DNA of 64,000 nucleotides from Megalonaias nervosa (GCA_016617855.1 JAECUM010000837.1:119706-183705); one strand, 5' to 3'; shown: positions 18,741 to 30,970, counted from the first letter of the stretch. Translations and numbers: made by a program. The notes: a model not told the origin generated them from the sequence alone.

Positions 18741-20280
18741 TATATTTGTTGACATTTTACACTTTGCTTAAGAAACAATTCTGAGACTGCTGAGGAATAC
18801 TTTTAATTTCCAGTTTTGGAAAAGTGGGAGGTCCAACGGACTTCTAACAAGTTTATCTCTTGGGTCCAATGGGGAAAACTTGCACATCCCGGAACTCAGA
18901 CCACTGCAATTTTCAAGCCCTGCTTTGGCTTGTACAGTCATGAGACATGAAATTTGCTGCATTGTACTGCACTATAATATTTAACTAGGTAACTGACCTT
19001 TGCTTGACACTTAAGTGATTCCATAAAACTTTGATGAATGAGTTTCCTGGACCCAGTTGCTTGTCCAGTCATCAAACTGGATATGAGCAAACATTCCAAG
19101 AAGTATTGCATCACAGTATCTAATATCTAAAAATTCCATTGTTACGTATATATAATTAAATTGCGTGTGTGTTAGTTTTAGAATTCTTTTTTATTTTATT
19201 TTTGTTTCATTACATTTTATTGTAATGATTATTTTCACGGGATTCGATATTTTTTTCCAGTAAATTCAGTTTGTTTAGAACATAAAAATATTACATTGGC
19301 GCTATTTTTAGCTCACTCTGGTTCATAGATTTTGTAAACATCGAGCGAAGACGATTGGCTGTTGCCAAGGTCATTTTGGCCTGTGTGTTAACTGGATTGT
19401 AAACAGCCTTTCTTTTTTATATATTTGCAGTGTGAGAATTTGGTTCTTAGATAAGGCTGTTCTTGCCTATGTGACAAATTTAATTTTATTTTTATTGCGC
19501 TGTTCAAATGTTAAGAGACCATGTGATCCATCATGCGGGAATGAAATAACGTTTTAGTTGGTTTTAATACTCATTCTTAGTGAAATTTTGTCAGTCGTAT
19601 TCTTAACACCTTGAAGGTACAAGTGTTTCAATTATTGAAGCCAGATTGTTTGAAGTTCATTTGTTTTTTGGAATTTAATAATTTATTCTCTAGAAAACTA
19701 GACAAGTGCATTATATTTATAAAGTTCTGGGAGAAAGAAATTCAGTGGAAATTTATTCTGGAGTTTAACAGAAACATTATAAACTGTGATTCAATCAAGG
19801 ATCTGTTACCATCAGTACAGACATCATCTGACGTCATCGCCTCCATATTGGAATTTCATCGAGATTCAAACCCAGATTCTCTTAGAACTGTTTAGTGATA
19901 GGACTTATATTATTCAATCTTAGGATTAAATTTTGGATTATATTCACAAACTGTAAGTCCTATTTCCAATTTTACATTGTTTTCTAGGGAAATAAATTAT
20001 TTTGTTAAAATTTACAAGCTTGTTGGCTTCACTCTTTTTACTTGTTATTTTTGTACAAGCCTACACGTAACACCATGTAGACAAACTAACAGCTTTGGGT
20101 TTGTTTGTTTTGGTTTTTTTTTTGGTTTTTTTTCTGTTCAACTACTTATAAACAAATGGACTAATTTATAGAAGTTTTTAGAATTGTAAATACGTCTTGG
20201 ATATTTTAAATAAAACTTCATGCAGTCTAGTTAAGAGTACCATGTTTCCTTATACAAACAAGCTTGAGTCATACTCTGGA
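18741..20280. other. No gene seen; AT-rich spacer
   Basis: No exon or RNA gene is visible. The part at about 19905-20055 resembles 26915-27045 (shared TTCTAGGGA, ATAAATTAT and ACTTGTTGG-type blocks), so it holds a dispersed repeat. I looked here for the exon that should precede 20732 and did not find it. Confidence 0.45.
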
Positions 20281-20284
20281 CAAC

Positions 20285-20705
20285 AGAATTGTATTTCATG
20301 CAGTATGTGGCATCAAAATTGTATTCTGTGCAGCATGTGACATCAAAACTGTATTCTGTGCAGTATGTGACATCAAAAATTGTATTCTGTACAGCATGGG
20401 ACATCAAAATTGTATTCTGTGCAGCATGTGACATCAAAATTGTATTCTGTGCGGTATGCAACATCAAAATTGTATTCTGTGCAGTATGTGACATCAGAAA
20501 TGTATTATGTATATTATGTGACATCAAAATTGTATTCTGTGCAGTATGCAACATTGAAAATTTTATTCTGTGCAGTTTATGACATCAAAATTGTATTCTT
20601 TGCAGTATGTGACATCAGAATTGTGTTCTGTGCAGTATGTGATACAAAAAATGTATTCTGGTCATCATTCAATATCATAATTGTGTTTTGTGCAGCATGT
20701 GATAG
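20285..20705. repeat. 30-bp minisatellite, about 14 copies
   Basis: The unit is close to ACATCAAAATTGTATTCTGTGCAGTATGTG, repeated with point changes. Each unit carries TTCTGTGCAG, which looks like a 3' splice site, and often GTATGTGA, which looks like a 5' splice site. The array ends about 25 bp before the true acceptor of the exon at 20732. Frames across it on both strands are repeat artefacts. Confidence 0.92.
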
Positions 20706-20731
20706 TTAAATGTTTTGTATTTCATTTGCAG

Positions 20732-20789
20732 CCTTTGGTGGAGAAAAGTGGAAATCCAATGTCATCTTTACTGCATTCCTCTGCCCAGG
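20732..20789 (+). CDS. TM9SF2: TM9SF2 exon a (first one in the window)
   Basis: The acceptor TTCATTTGCAG precedes 20732 and the donor GTATGT follows 20789. The exon encodes FGGEKWKSNVIFTAFLCPG, the lumen/cytosol-to-membrane boundary characteristic of TM9SF2. It starts with two bases of a split codon and ends after GG, completed by the next exon. TM9SF2 is a nine-pass (nonaspanin) protein of the Golgi and endosomes with roles in sorting and glycosylation. The six exons here give about 240 residues, the C-terminal third or so of a protein usually about 660 long, with the last transmembrane helices. The large N-terminal lumenal domain and first helices are encoded upstream, outside the window. 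TM9SF4 fits less well at several positions. Confidence 0.93.
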
Positions 20790-22180
20790 GTATGTATATT
20801 AAAGACTTCTCACTACCTTGTCTTCCAATCCGATTAAAACTGAGATCTCCCTGTACAGCTAATGTTTACCAGGATAAGGTCATGTTCTGTTAACCTTCTG
20901 ATTAACCAATCAGATTGAAGTGTTTGTATTTCTAAAGGTAATAAACATCGTTCTGAGTATACTGTTGCAATAATTATACCAGCATACCAGCATGAAATGC
21001 AATGCTTTATCTGATGGCTAATAAAATTTAGTGGCAAGTTCACCAGAAAATGAACTGTTATCTGTGCCTTTCAGATGTCTCTTATATCTCTGGTCTGATT
21101 GGTACTTTATGGAACAGCAACGCAAGTAGGTTATTTAGTGCTGAGGCAATTAGAGTAAAGGTGCCTTGCCCAAGGACACACCATAGTAGCTGACCTAGGC
21201 TGGCCCTATGGTCGGGTTTGAATCCATACTCTTTTGGTCATGTTCTGCTTGCTAACCATTGTGCCACCTCTCATGTCAGAGATCTAAATCTTAATCTGAT
21301 CGTTTTCCTCGAATGAATTATCACATCCAGTAAATCTGAACACATATTAGTGTGAATTTATTTTTTTTTTCCCTGCAACACAGTGGTCCCCTGGTTGAAC
21401 ACCAAACCCCCCCACCCCCATTCCCAATCAGTATCAGTATACTTCTTGAAGTATGGTTGTCCCCCTTTTCATGGTGAATAGTAGTCCTCCTTTTGACCCT
21501 AGGCCAATGGCCTTCTTCTTTTGACAGTGTGAATCCCCTAACACTAACAAATTTTTGTTTAAATAAGTACTCTTCTTGGACAGCTACACATCTAACATGG
21601 CATGGCATCCTTGTGCAAAAACCATCAAATTTACTTCTGTTGAGTGACCATAATGTAACTCAAGCGTAGTTCCTGAACAATGAACACCAATCAGAATGCA
21701 TACCATGTTCAATTCCACTGATGGCAAAACATATCTTTATCAGGGGTATCAACTTGCACCCTCTAAGATAAGTATTTGTATGTGAACACATGTAAGGAGG
21801 TTTTTGATGATATCCTGCAAGAGAAAATCTTGTTCTTTATAAAAGAATGCAGTTTATTTATAAACATAGTTTGGTCTAATATTTTACAGATCATATCTTT
21901 TCATACACTTTTTAAAGAATTTTAATATATTACATGTAATCCTTCAGGACTACTTGTTTCCATAAATTTATTTGAGCTGGTTTACGTTCCAAAATCTTTT
22001 GACAGTTTTCATATATATGTTTGAGAACTTGAATCAGTTCTGTGTAGCCCTAGTTGTGCTGAGGTGTCATTAGATCTAAGCATTCATGTCTACATATGAT
22101 TTTGGGCAAAATCAAAATACTGGTACCCACGATAAAGAAAGTCACATGAATTTGAATTAGTTAAATCCAGTAATTTCTTA

Positions 22181-22212
<32 letters not shown>

Positions 22213-22356
22213 AAGTATCCTTAGATTGTCATGTACTCACCAATTAACAAAGTATTTCCCATTAGAATCCTTGTCTTAAAAATATTTTAAATATTGTACT
22301 CTGAAACTTTTTTTTTCATCATCCTCAGCTCATATTCTTCCTCATTCTTTACACAG
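20790..22356 (+). other. TM9SF2 intron between exons a and b
   Basis: Starts GTATGT and ends TTTACACAG. It holds a tRNA-like SINE relic at 21130-21290 and a (TA)n tract at about 22187-22212. No other gene. Confidence 0.85.
21130..21290 (-). mobile_element. SINE family C relic (GTGCCTTGCCCAAGGACACA type)
   Basis: The minus strand has a tRNA-like head (GTGGCACAATGGTTAGCAAG, B-box-like GGATTCAAACCC). On the + strand the conserved GTGCCTTGCCCAAGGACACA precedes it. Related copies lie at 23693-23820 and 32400-32560 in the same orientation. Confidence 0.65.
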
Positions 22357-22516
22357 GATTGTTTTTGCAATATTTTTCATCCTGAATCTGGTACTGTGGA
22401 TAGAGGGAAGCAGCGCAGCCATCCCATTCACTACATTGATTGCCCTGCTAGCTCTCTGGTTTGGAATCTCTGTACCACTTACATTCATTGGAGCCTACTT
22501 CGGATTTAAGAAAAGA
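22357..22516 (+). CDS. TM9SF2: TM9SF2 exon b
   Basis: Acceptor TTTACACAG, donor GTAAGT. The exon encodes two hydrophobic helices (FAIFFILNLVLW and TTLIALLALWFGISVPLTF) and ends AYFGFKKR in phase 0. The EGSSAAIPF loop between the helices is highly conserved in TM9SF2. Confidence 0.95.
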
Positions 22517-23692
22517 GTAAGTGATCCTTTCTCTGTTGACCCCCCCCAACTGCAAATTTCTCTTTGCCATTAAAGGTAAAGCTTTCCTTACATTGTTTTT
22601 ACATCAGTCGGCTTCTTTCTCTGTATCAGGCCTTGTTTATTGTCATTATTTTGCCTTATTTTTAATAGAAAATTTCACAAAAGGATGGGCAACAGTTCAA
22701 GATCTCTTTTTTATGGACAGACTCTTTTCCATAAAGATGCATTATCCCAAAGTTCTTAATTTATGAAACTCTTTAACATCGCTGATCTGCAGATGCAAAT
22801 GTTTTTATGATAGCAGATGCAATTATTAAATGTTAAGCCAATATTGTAACTGTTGTCACATAAAATAAAGTAGTGGGAATAATGACAAATCAGGGAATAT
22901 ATGAGATGGTTTTAATAGCAGTGAAGATACCACCAAGGACTTCCTTTGCATCAGTCATTTCATGGTATCTGTTATTGGTATTACAGAAGATGGTGTGGTG
23001 AACTGTAAGCAGGGAGTATCTACATTAGAAATAGCAAGTTGCATGCAATACAAGTTTTTTGATGTTGACTTTAGGTCAACTGTAATTGTTAGGATTACAT
23101 ACTATGGGCAAGTGGCAAAAGTTATCTCTCAGGGTAAACAGGTCCTTAACACCAAACAAGAAAACAGCTCCTTGGTTTTGTGCACTTGGAAAATGTGCAA
23201 GGAAGAATAGTTTGTATGATTCTTATTATACCCCTCTGCTTATGAAGTTTTGGGGGGATATACTGCAGTCAGTTTGTCCATCTCACGTTTGTTTCCTTGT
23301 TTCTCCTGAACCATTGGAGATAATTAACATTTTGAATTATTCCCATTTTTAATATACTTCACATCCTTCATACTATCTTGAAACATCCTTGAATTTGAAG
23401 AGTTACCATGGAAACCACTTGAATTTGTTTAAAAAAAGATCAAAAACTTTTCCCAAGATGCTTCGATTTTATCTGGGGGAATACAGAACATTAAAGCTGA
23501 GTAAAGTGTATCATTTTTTTTCCAAATTACAAATAGTTTTATTTATGTACTGTCCAAAAATATTGAATAAAAAATTTAAATGAGATAAAACATCAAATTC
23601 AATTGACACAACAATGGTAGTTAAGAAAGTATGTTTCTTTTGAGTTTTGTAGGATTTAATGACTTTTTTAACATATTACTGTCTGTATCATG

Positions 23693-23820
23693 CAGAGAAA
23701 TTAAGAGTTAGGTGCCTTTCCCCAAGGACACACAGAGGCAGCCCAATCTGAGCTGGCCTGTGTAGCTATTGAACCCTCAACTTTTGGATTACAAATGCAA
23801 TGCTTTAACAAATTGATTTA
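23693..23820 (-). mobile_element. SINE family C relic
   Basis: Contains GTGCCTTTCCCCAAGGACAC and, further right, the complement of a tRNA-like head (AACCCTCAACTTTTGGATTA). More decayed than the copy at 21130. Confidence 0.55.
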
Positions 23821-23939
23821 GCACAGTTAAGAACTATATAGGGAAAGTTCATTTTTCATAAGACAAAATATTTGGAAGGCCTTGAAAAGTCTTTGAAAAT
23901 AAAATTTTCTGGACTGTACAAACCATGCCAGTGTGACAG

Positions 23940-25145
23940 CACAAAAAAGGCATATTTCTTGGCTGCTGGATGTTCAGGCACATTACTTGACTACTGGATG
24001 TCTGGGCATATCACTTAAATACTTGATGTCCGGGCATATCACTTGACTACTGGATGTTCAGGTATATCACTTGACTGCTGGAAGTCCAGGCATATTACTT
24101 GACTGTTCGAAGTCCAGGCATATTAATTGTCTGCTGAATGTCCAGACATATTACTTGACTGCTAGATGTCCAGACATATTACTTAACTGCTGGAAGTCCA
24201 GATATATTACTTGACTGCTAGATGTCCAGACATATTACTTGACTGCTGAATGTCCAGACATATTACTTGTCAGCTGGATGTCCAGGTATAGTACTTGATT
24301 ACAGGATGCCCAGGCATATTACTTAGCTGCTGGAAGTCCAGGTATAATACTTGATTACTGGGTGTCCAAGCATATTAATTGACTACTGGATGTCCAGGCA
24401 TATCACTTGACCACTGGATGTCCAGGCATATTACTGCTGGACGTCCAGGCATATTCACGCCTGGATGTGCAGGCAGATTACTTTAGTCCTCGATGTCCAG
24501 GCATATTACTTGACTACTGGATTACTGCACTGCTGGATGTCCAGGTATAGTACTTGACTACTGTTATGTCCCAGTATATTATTTGGCTGCTGGATGTCCA
24601 GGTATATTACTTGACTGCAGGATGTCATATTACTTGACCACTGGGTGTCCAGGTATATTACTTCACTGCTGGATGTCCACATATAATACTTGACTATTGG
24701 ATGTCCAGGCACATTGCTTGGCTGCAGGTATAATATTTGATTACTGGATGTCCAGGCATATTATTTGAGACTACTTGATAACCAGACATATTACTTGACC
24801 GCTGAATGTCCAGGTTTATTACTTGACTGCTGGATGTCCAGGCATATTCACTGCAGGATGTCCATGCTCATTACTTCAGTGCTCGATGTCCAGGCATATT
24901 ACTTCACTGCTGGATGTCCAGGCTTATTGCTTGTCAGGTGGATGTCCAGATATAGTACTTTACTACTGGATGTCCAGGTATATTGCTTGACTGCTGGATA
25001 TCCAGGCATATCACTTGTCTGCTGGATGTTCAGGTATTGTACTTGACTACTGGATGTCAGGGTATATTACTTGACTGATGGATGTCCAGGCATATTACTC
25101 ACTTCTTGATGCCCAGGTATATTACTTGTCTGCCAAATGTCCAGG
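23940..25145. repeat. 28-bp minisatellite, about 43 copies
   Basis: The unit is close to CTGGATGTCCAGGCATATTACTTGACTG with heavy point variation and a few short indels (for example around 24430-24480). The GGATGTCC core is the best conserved part and is partly palindromic. Protein-like frames inside it are artefacts of the 28-bp period. Confidence 0.92.
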
Positions 25146-25429
25146 ATATAATTATAATAATGTGGATTTAGTACAGTGCCTAATCTTTTCAAGCTCTTAG
25201 CGCAGGTGCATGTGAAGGTTTAAACATGGACTGTAAAAATGTTCTGGTGATTTCCAGATCAGGTACAGTGGTTTTGATGTTAGTTTTCAGATAATGTTCA
25301 GAAATTTATTAAAATATAATCAGTTTTGCTATGGTGTCCATTGTGATGTCACATATGTGGAATCCTGTTAAAGCTAAGCACATTATAATGGTGGAGAACA
25401 GTATTGTCTTTATTTGTGTGCCTGACCAT

Positions 25430-25668
25430 CTTTGCAGGAGGCATAAGGTACCAATTGCATTCTCTTTTGCTAAATATCATGACCATTTGATGGTTTATGA
25501 ATTGTCCAGTTATGACCAATCTGATTAGCTCTTTCTAAAATCATTGTATTTTTCACAGCCTCTGGTGCATCAAATATATACCAATTACTTTACATAAGAA
25601 AGCCAGTCGAGCATTCAGTAAGGACCAGTCAGATGTAATTTTACTAAAATCATTTTATATTTTGACAG
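25430..25668 (+). repeat. Degenerate tandem copies of the exon c splice-acceptor region
   Basis: Three acceptor-like sites recur about 110-120 bp apart: CTTTGCAG before 25438, TTTCACAG before 25559 and the true TTTGACAG before 25669. The 28 bases before the second and third are nearly the same (CTAAAATCATTGTATTTTTC versus CTAAAATCATTTTATATTTT). GAGCATTCAGTAAGGACCAG at 25609 resembles the exon start GAGCATCCGGTGAGGACCAA, differing here only by transitions. The upstream copies soon meet stops. Confidence 0.7.
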
Positions 25669-25820
25669 CCTATTGAGCATCCGGTGAGGACCAATCAGAT
25701 TCCACGACAGATTCCAGACCAGTCCCTATACACAAGACCTTTGCCTGGAATTATCATGGGTGGAGTTCTGCCATTTGGCTGCATCTTCATTCAGCTTTTC
25801 TTTATTCTCAACAGCATCTG
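25669..25820 (+). CDS. TM9SF2: TM9SF2 exon c
   Basis: Acceptor TTTGACAG, donor GTAAAC. It encodes [18 protein letters not shown], the cytosolic loop diagnostic of TM9SF proteins, then [19 protein letters not shown] and the helix [13 protein letters not shown], ending after two bases of the Trp codon. Confidence 0.95.
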
Positions 25821-26269
25821 GTAAACAGCTATCAGTATTCTAGTTGCTGCATAGGAATTATGGCTGTGTTTCATACTTAAAGTTTTATATCATCAATCAA
25901 ATCTGTTTTATGATTTATAAAATTTTAGAATCCTTTTAGCCATAGAAAGTGTCTTATAAAATGACTTTGATCTCTCGACCCAGAATAAACGAGAAATGAC
26001 TTTAGCAAATGATATCAGGATTCATATTCATTTTTCATTGGGCATTTAAATTATTAAGTTGTTTTAGTAACCTAAGTATACATGAAATTTGGTACCCTTC
26101 TTATGTACATTTAATTTGTTAGTTTTTCTCCATGATTATATATAATTGTAATTTGGACTTTACCTTGTCCAAAATCAAGTTTACCGTGTTCGTGAATAGA
26201 GACACTGATGTTGTTTTTACTTGGGTAAACATAACTAATATTTTCCCAGTAATCATGGGTTAAATATTA

Positions 26270-26540
26270 GGGTCATTATCTTGTTCTAAGTCAAGGACAT
26301 TAGGTTTACTATGTTCTTTATCATAATATTAGTAACAGACCTAGTCATATTGTAACTTTGATTGTTCTAGAAATGAACTTTTATCCAACATCCTGGCACT
26401 TCTTTTTTGTCTTAGTCAAGGACATTATGTTTACCTTGTTCTTTATTATAATTTTAGTAACAGACCTTGTCAAATTATAAATTAGATTGTTCTAGAAATG
26501 AGTTTTTGTCCTACATCTGCTTTTCTTTTCTGTCTTAGTT
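26270..26540. repeat. 125-bp tandem duplication
   Basis: TCAAGGACATTA(G/T)GTTTAC starts at 26291 and again at 26416, and the following 110 bases (AGTAACAGACCT, ATTGTTCTAGAAATGA) are repeated with few changes. Confidence 0.75.
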
Positions 26541-27329
26541 TTTTTTTTTTATATAATTCTGTTAACTTGAGAAATTAGTAATTCTTGCAATAACATCTGA
26601 AGCAGAAATCAGTTGTAATGTTGTGTTCAGTATTATTCAGATTATTTATTCACTGTAAATACAAAGTGCTCTTAAATAACATTCTTGGACAGAAACAATA
26701 ATTTAGAATTACAGTGAATTCAGACAAGGTCATCTTGGAATATATTATTGTTATTAATTGGAAGACTGTTAGCACATCATGACACTTCAGGGCACTGGTA
26801 CATTAGTAAACTTAAGACTACAGGTACATTGATGTCTTCACTGCTGGATCTTACTTCGAACACCACTGGAATTTATTTAGAACTATATTCATTTGGACTG
26901 GTAATAGAATATTTTGGACTATTTGGGATTTAATTCACAATTCTGTAAGTTCTTTTTAAATTTTCATATATTCTAGGGATATAAATTATTTGTTGACTTT
27001 TACAAAACTTGTTGGTTTTTGCTCTTTTCTATTACTTAGTTTAAGACTATTGAATCATGATACCCAATAAAAATTAGTGCATTCTAGCAAGCTCAGTATC
27101 CATGAAATTTGGTACATTATAAAAAGGAAATCAGGTGTATTTATAGCATTCTAGCAATCCAGAAATTTGGTACCCTATACAAATCGAGTGTATTCATAGC
27201 ATTCAAAATCAGTTTTTATGAAAGCAGAATACATTTCATCATCATGTAAAATTGATGTCCAACAATTACAAGGCATAAATATATTTTCTTACCAAAATAA
27301 TGCTGGTGTCCACACACACACGTTTATCT

Positions 27330-28010
27330 CATGGTCCGCTTGGTCCTAAATGAAAATGGTGTTGTTCACACATCCAAGATGACCACCATAGGGGCCATCT
27401 TGAAAATCCTGCTATTGTTACTCCTCCTGAATGGATGGGGTTTTCTCTAAAAATATTTCCTATCATGCTGGTTGGTCCTAAATGAAAATGGTGTCTGTGA
27501 TATCCAGTATGGTAATGATGGCAGTAATTTTGATATTCTTGTTATCACTACTCCTGAATGGATGGCCATATCAACATGGGGTTTTCACTGCAAGACTTCT
27601 AAAGATGTCTAGTTGGTCCTAAATCAAAATCATGCCAATATTAAGTCCAGTATGCCTACCATGGCAGCTATCTTAAAAATGTTATCACTACTACTTCTGA
27701 ATGGATGGTTGTATATGCATTGGGTTTTCACTAAGAGATTTCTTAGGTGTCTTTGCTGGTCCCAAATAACAATATTGTTGACCTGACATCTAATGATGCC
27801 ACCTTGGCAGCCTTCTTAAACATTTTTTTAGCACAGCTCTACTTGAACAGAAAATCATTTTGACACGATGTTTTCACCAGAAGACTTATTATGTTCAGGT
27901 GGTCTTAAATGAAAAATGTTGCCAATCCACATCCAATCTTGAGAGTATTTGTTACTGCTACTCCTCCTTAAAAATGGTCAGAATTTTAGAAAACTTCTAC
28001 CGGTTACCCC
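27330..28010. repeat. Satellite S1, array 1 (degenerate, about 120-160-bp units)
   Basis: Units share GGTCCTAAATGAAAATGGTG, a CATCCAGTATGGCCACC-like block, ATCTTGAAAATCTTGTTATC and CTCCTGAATGGATGG. Five or so units here. The same family recurs at 30690-30970 and 34290-36900, and inverted at 62210-62430. Confidence 0.8.
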
Positions 28011-28109
28011 CCAGTCCTAATGTTTGGTTACCTGGGTACTCAATCAAAGGGAAATTATATTAAATGCAAACCTGAACTGCTTGTTATAGGTTCATACATG
28101 CCAGCATCC

Positions 28110-29217
28110 AAGAGAGTGGTATGAGCGTAACTATTACTAATAATAAATAATAATAATAATGAGGACTTTGTATAGCGCCTAATCTTTAGAAGTTCTAATC
28201 GCTTTACAACATTTGACAACACTTAGAAAACATTTTTAATGATATGATTACAAAAATAAAAACAAACACCATGAAATTAGAAAACAGAAAACATGCTGAA
28301 AATATTTAAGGTAAGGAAACATTATTAGGTCTATAAGTCTGTTCTTGCAGTTGAAACAGGTGAGTTTTAAGAGCGCTCTTGAATGAGATCACTGTGTCTT
28401 TGTGTCTAAGTTCAGTGGGCAATTTGTTCCACATTGCTGGGCCCTGGTATGCAAAAGAATGTTGTCCATATGATTTCATTTTCATAGTGGGAATAACGAG
28501 AATACAAGTGTCAGAAGAGGAGCGTAAGTATCTTGCTGGTGTGTACACATGGGTGAGGTTGGATAAGTATGTTGGACTGGAGCCAGTCAGTGAAACATAG
28601 CACAGAGAACAGATTTTGTGTTTAATTCTGGATCGAATGGATAGCTAATGTAGGGTACAGAGCAGGGGGGAGGCGTGTTCTGATTGTGGTACTCAAAGGA
28701 TGATCCAAGCAGCTGTGTTTTGACATTTTGAAGTTTCTGGAGTAGATATTGAGATGAACCAGATAGAATTGAGTTACAATAGTCCAGTCTTGAAAGTATT
28801 TAGGAATACACAAGTGTTCTAGTGGCATCAACTGACAGATACTTGCGAATTGAGCTGATGCATCACAGCTCAAGATATGCAGCCTTGCATGTGTTCATGA
28901 CATAATGGTGCAATGAGAGAGTACTGTTGAGAGTAACACCTAGGTTTCATATTGACTTTGTGAATTTGATGTTGGTGTTGCTGATATTTATTGTTTGAGG
29001 TAAAAGATGTGAAAGAGAAGTTTTATCATCATTCATCTGCAGCTTGTTACATGTCATCCATGATCTCACATCGGAAATGCACCTCTCAACACCATGGATG
29101 GTAGCTTAAACTTCAGTTGGGTGGCTAGATTTGTATATTTGGGTGTCATCAGCGTACAGTTGGTGAGACACTGGATGATGATCTATGATACTTGAGAGTG
29201 GCTGAGTGTATACAAGT
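28110..29217 (-). mobile_element. L2-like LINE fragment with reverse-transcriptase C-terminus
   Basis: Minus-strand broken frames encode reverse-transcriptase blocks in order: YADDTQIY (catalytic Asp pair) near 29150, a RLDYCNSI-type thumb motif near 28790, and the terminal SFAYQGPAMWNKLPTELR block near 28460. The right end on the minus strand finishes in ATT-type repeats (28140-28165) after a TATAGCGCCTAATC-like stretch, typical of L2-clade 3' tails. It is truncated at 29217, where a SINE begins. Several stops and shifts make it dead. Confidence 0.82.
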
Positions 29218-29460
29218 GGGGGGCCCCCGAGTGGTCTGAAGCACTCACCATTACGGATCACTGCCATCTCACCTCCATCTACGTGGGTTCGAGTCTTGGG
29301 TTCAGCCAATGTGGGTGTGTGAGAAAGGTTGCCAGTTGCTTCTCGTGGGTCGGTGGTTCTTTCCAGGGTTTTTCCTGGGTTCTTCCTCCACCATTTACAC
29401 TGGCAGCCATGTATAACCTATCCTGTGCTGAAAAATGGCGTTAAACCCAACAACAACAAC
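29218..29460 (+). mobile_element. SINE family B, copy 1
   Basis: A tRNA-like head (GCCCCCGAGTGGTCTGAAGC, B-box GTGGGTTCGAGTC) is followed by a body ending ATGGCGTTAAACCCAACAAC and an ACA-rich tail. It abuts the LINE fragment. Copies with the same body are at 31569 and 45198. Confidence 0.8.
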
Positions 29461-29611
29461 TAATATAGGTGGCAAAAAAGTGTAATCTGAGCATAAATGA
29501 TTTATATATTACTTGCCTTAATTACAAAAAAAAAAACATATGCAAATCGTACAGTTATTTTTCTACTTAATTCAATCTGCAGTTAGTTAAAAATCTTGTC
29601 ACAAATCAAGA

Positions 29612-29947
29612 CCGCTTCGGTGGCCTAGTGGTTAGAGCGTCCGCCTCAGATGCAGGAGGTTGTGGGTTCGATCCCCAACCGAATCATACCAAAGACTTAC
29701 AAAAATGGTAATAACAGCTGCCTCGCTGGGCGCTCAGCATTAAGTGGTTAGTGTTAGGACTGGTTGGCCTGGTGTCAGGATAATGTGACTAGTTGGGACA
29801 TCATGCTACATGTCTGTGGCATGATGCCCCAGTGCTGGACATCACTATAAACTGCCACACTGCAGACATCATAGCAATATGACTGAAAAATTGTTAAAGC
29901 TATGTTAAAAAATCCAAATATCACACACATAAACACACACACACATC
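29612..29947 (+). mobile_element. SINE family A, copy 1
   Basis: The tRNA-like head has A box TGGCCTAGTGGTTAGAGCG and B box GGGTTCGATCC. It is followed by a body with GCTGCCTCGCTGGGC, GGACATCATGC and a CA-rich tail. I do not call it a tRNA gene because the body and tail are shared with copies at 36150 and 40067. Confidence 0.85.
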
Positions 29948-30689
29948 ACAAATCATATAAATCCATGTGGACAAGTACAAGAATACAGACACAAAACAAA
30001 ATGATAAATTATTTATACACAACATTTACTTTAAGTAGTCTAGATGTCAAACTTATGCTCAATGGTCGTAAAGTCAAGTCCACAAATTCTGAATGCTGTA
30101 TTATATCACTAATTCCTCTTTCAGTATTTGTAAAGCATTCTTGATTTGTCCTTTTTCTCAGCAACATGTTCTTCAGTTTAACAAAATCCCTCTCCTCTAA
30201 CATTTTTCAGTCATGCAAGATCCATGAGTCACATCAATAAAGCTCATTTTCACTTAATATTTGGTACCATGTTTTTTTTTTTTTCAGTATAGACTGGTTT
30301 GCTACCTATATGTATATCAAAATATAATGAATCTGTGGCACATGGTTTCTAATTCAAGAAACCCTTTCTTGGAAATGTGTAATGTACAGTTACTATAAAT
30401 GGAAAATAAGGAAATTATTAAGTACATTTCCAAATGTTTGCACACATCAATGATGGATAAATGCATAGCAGCCATTAGTCACATGACATGAGCCTCAAAC
30501 TGTACTTATTTTGTGTCTGGTTCACTCCTGATATCCGCAGCTATAATCTTTGATCTGAACTTGGAAACGTTTTTTTTATATGAACTAGACGAGTACACTA
30601 TAGCTCATTTTATTACCCAGGTAATTATGAACAGCAGAGTACCTGGGTACCCATTGACAGCTTTACTTCTCCTGAATGGAAAATTATTA
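29948..30689. other. No gene seen inside the intron
   Basis: AT-rich sequence with a few short frames lacking any motif. No repeat boundaries seen. Confidence 0.4.
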
Positions 30690-30970
30690 ATATCTTGAAA
30701 ATATTTATCTCTACTCCTCTACAAATGGATGGCTGTATCAACATGGGATTTTCACCAGTAGACTTCTTATTGTACCTAGTTGGTCTTGAATGAAATGGTG
30801 ACAGCCATACATTTAATATGGCTGCTACAATGACAGTGTTAAAAATCTTTGTTTTTACTACTGACCCTGATCGTTTAAGACTTCTAATAATGTCTGTTTT
30901 GTCCTAAATGAAAATGGTGCCAGGCTGACATCCAGTACATGTACCATAGCAGCTAATTTGAAAATTTTTT
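30690..30970. repeat. Satellite S1, array 2
   Basis: Two to three degenerate units, with CTCCTCTACAAATGGATGG, TTTTCACCAGTAGACTTC and GTCCTAAATGAAAATGGTGC. Confidence 0.7.

Larger units (their letters stand above)
22517..25668 (+). other. TM9SF2 intron between exons b and c
   Basis: It holds a family C SINE relic (23693-23820), a long 28-bp minisatellite (23940-25145), an L2-like 3' scrap (about 25146-25200) and degenerate copies of the exon c splice region (25430-25640). No separate gene seen. Confidence 0.8.

Noticed and set aside
20231..20709. Several frames of about 100 codons on both strands with repeating amino acid blocks
   Set aside because: They come from the 30-bp minisatellite, whose period is a multiple of three and so keeps frames open.
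14171..20731. Search for earlier TM9SF2 exons
   Set aside because: No segment encodes the expected preceding helix or the lumenal domain; they are probably outside the window.
23940..25145. Regular repeats resembling a CRISPR array
   Set aside because: Units are contiguous with no unique spacers, vary along their length, and lie in a eukaryotic intron.
29612..29690. tRNA-gene-like sequences here and at 40067, 31569 and 36360
   Set aside because: Each is followed by the same body and simple-repeat tail, and two have target duplications, so they are SINE heads.
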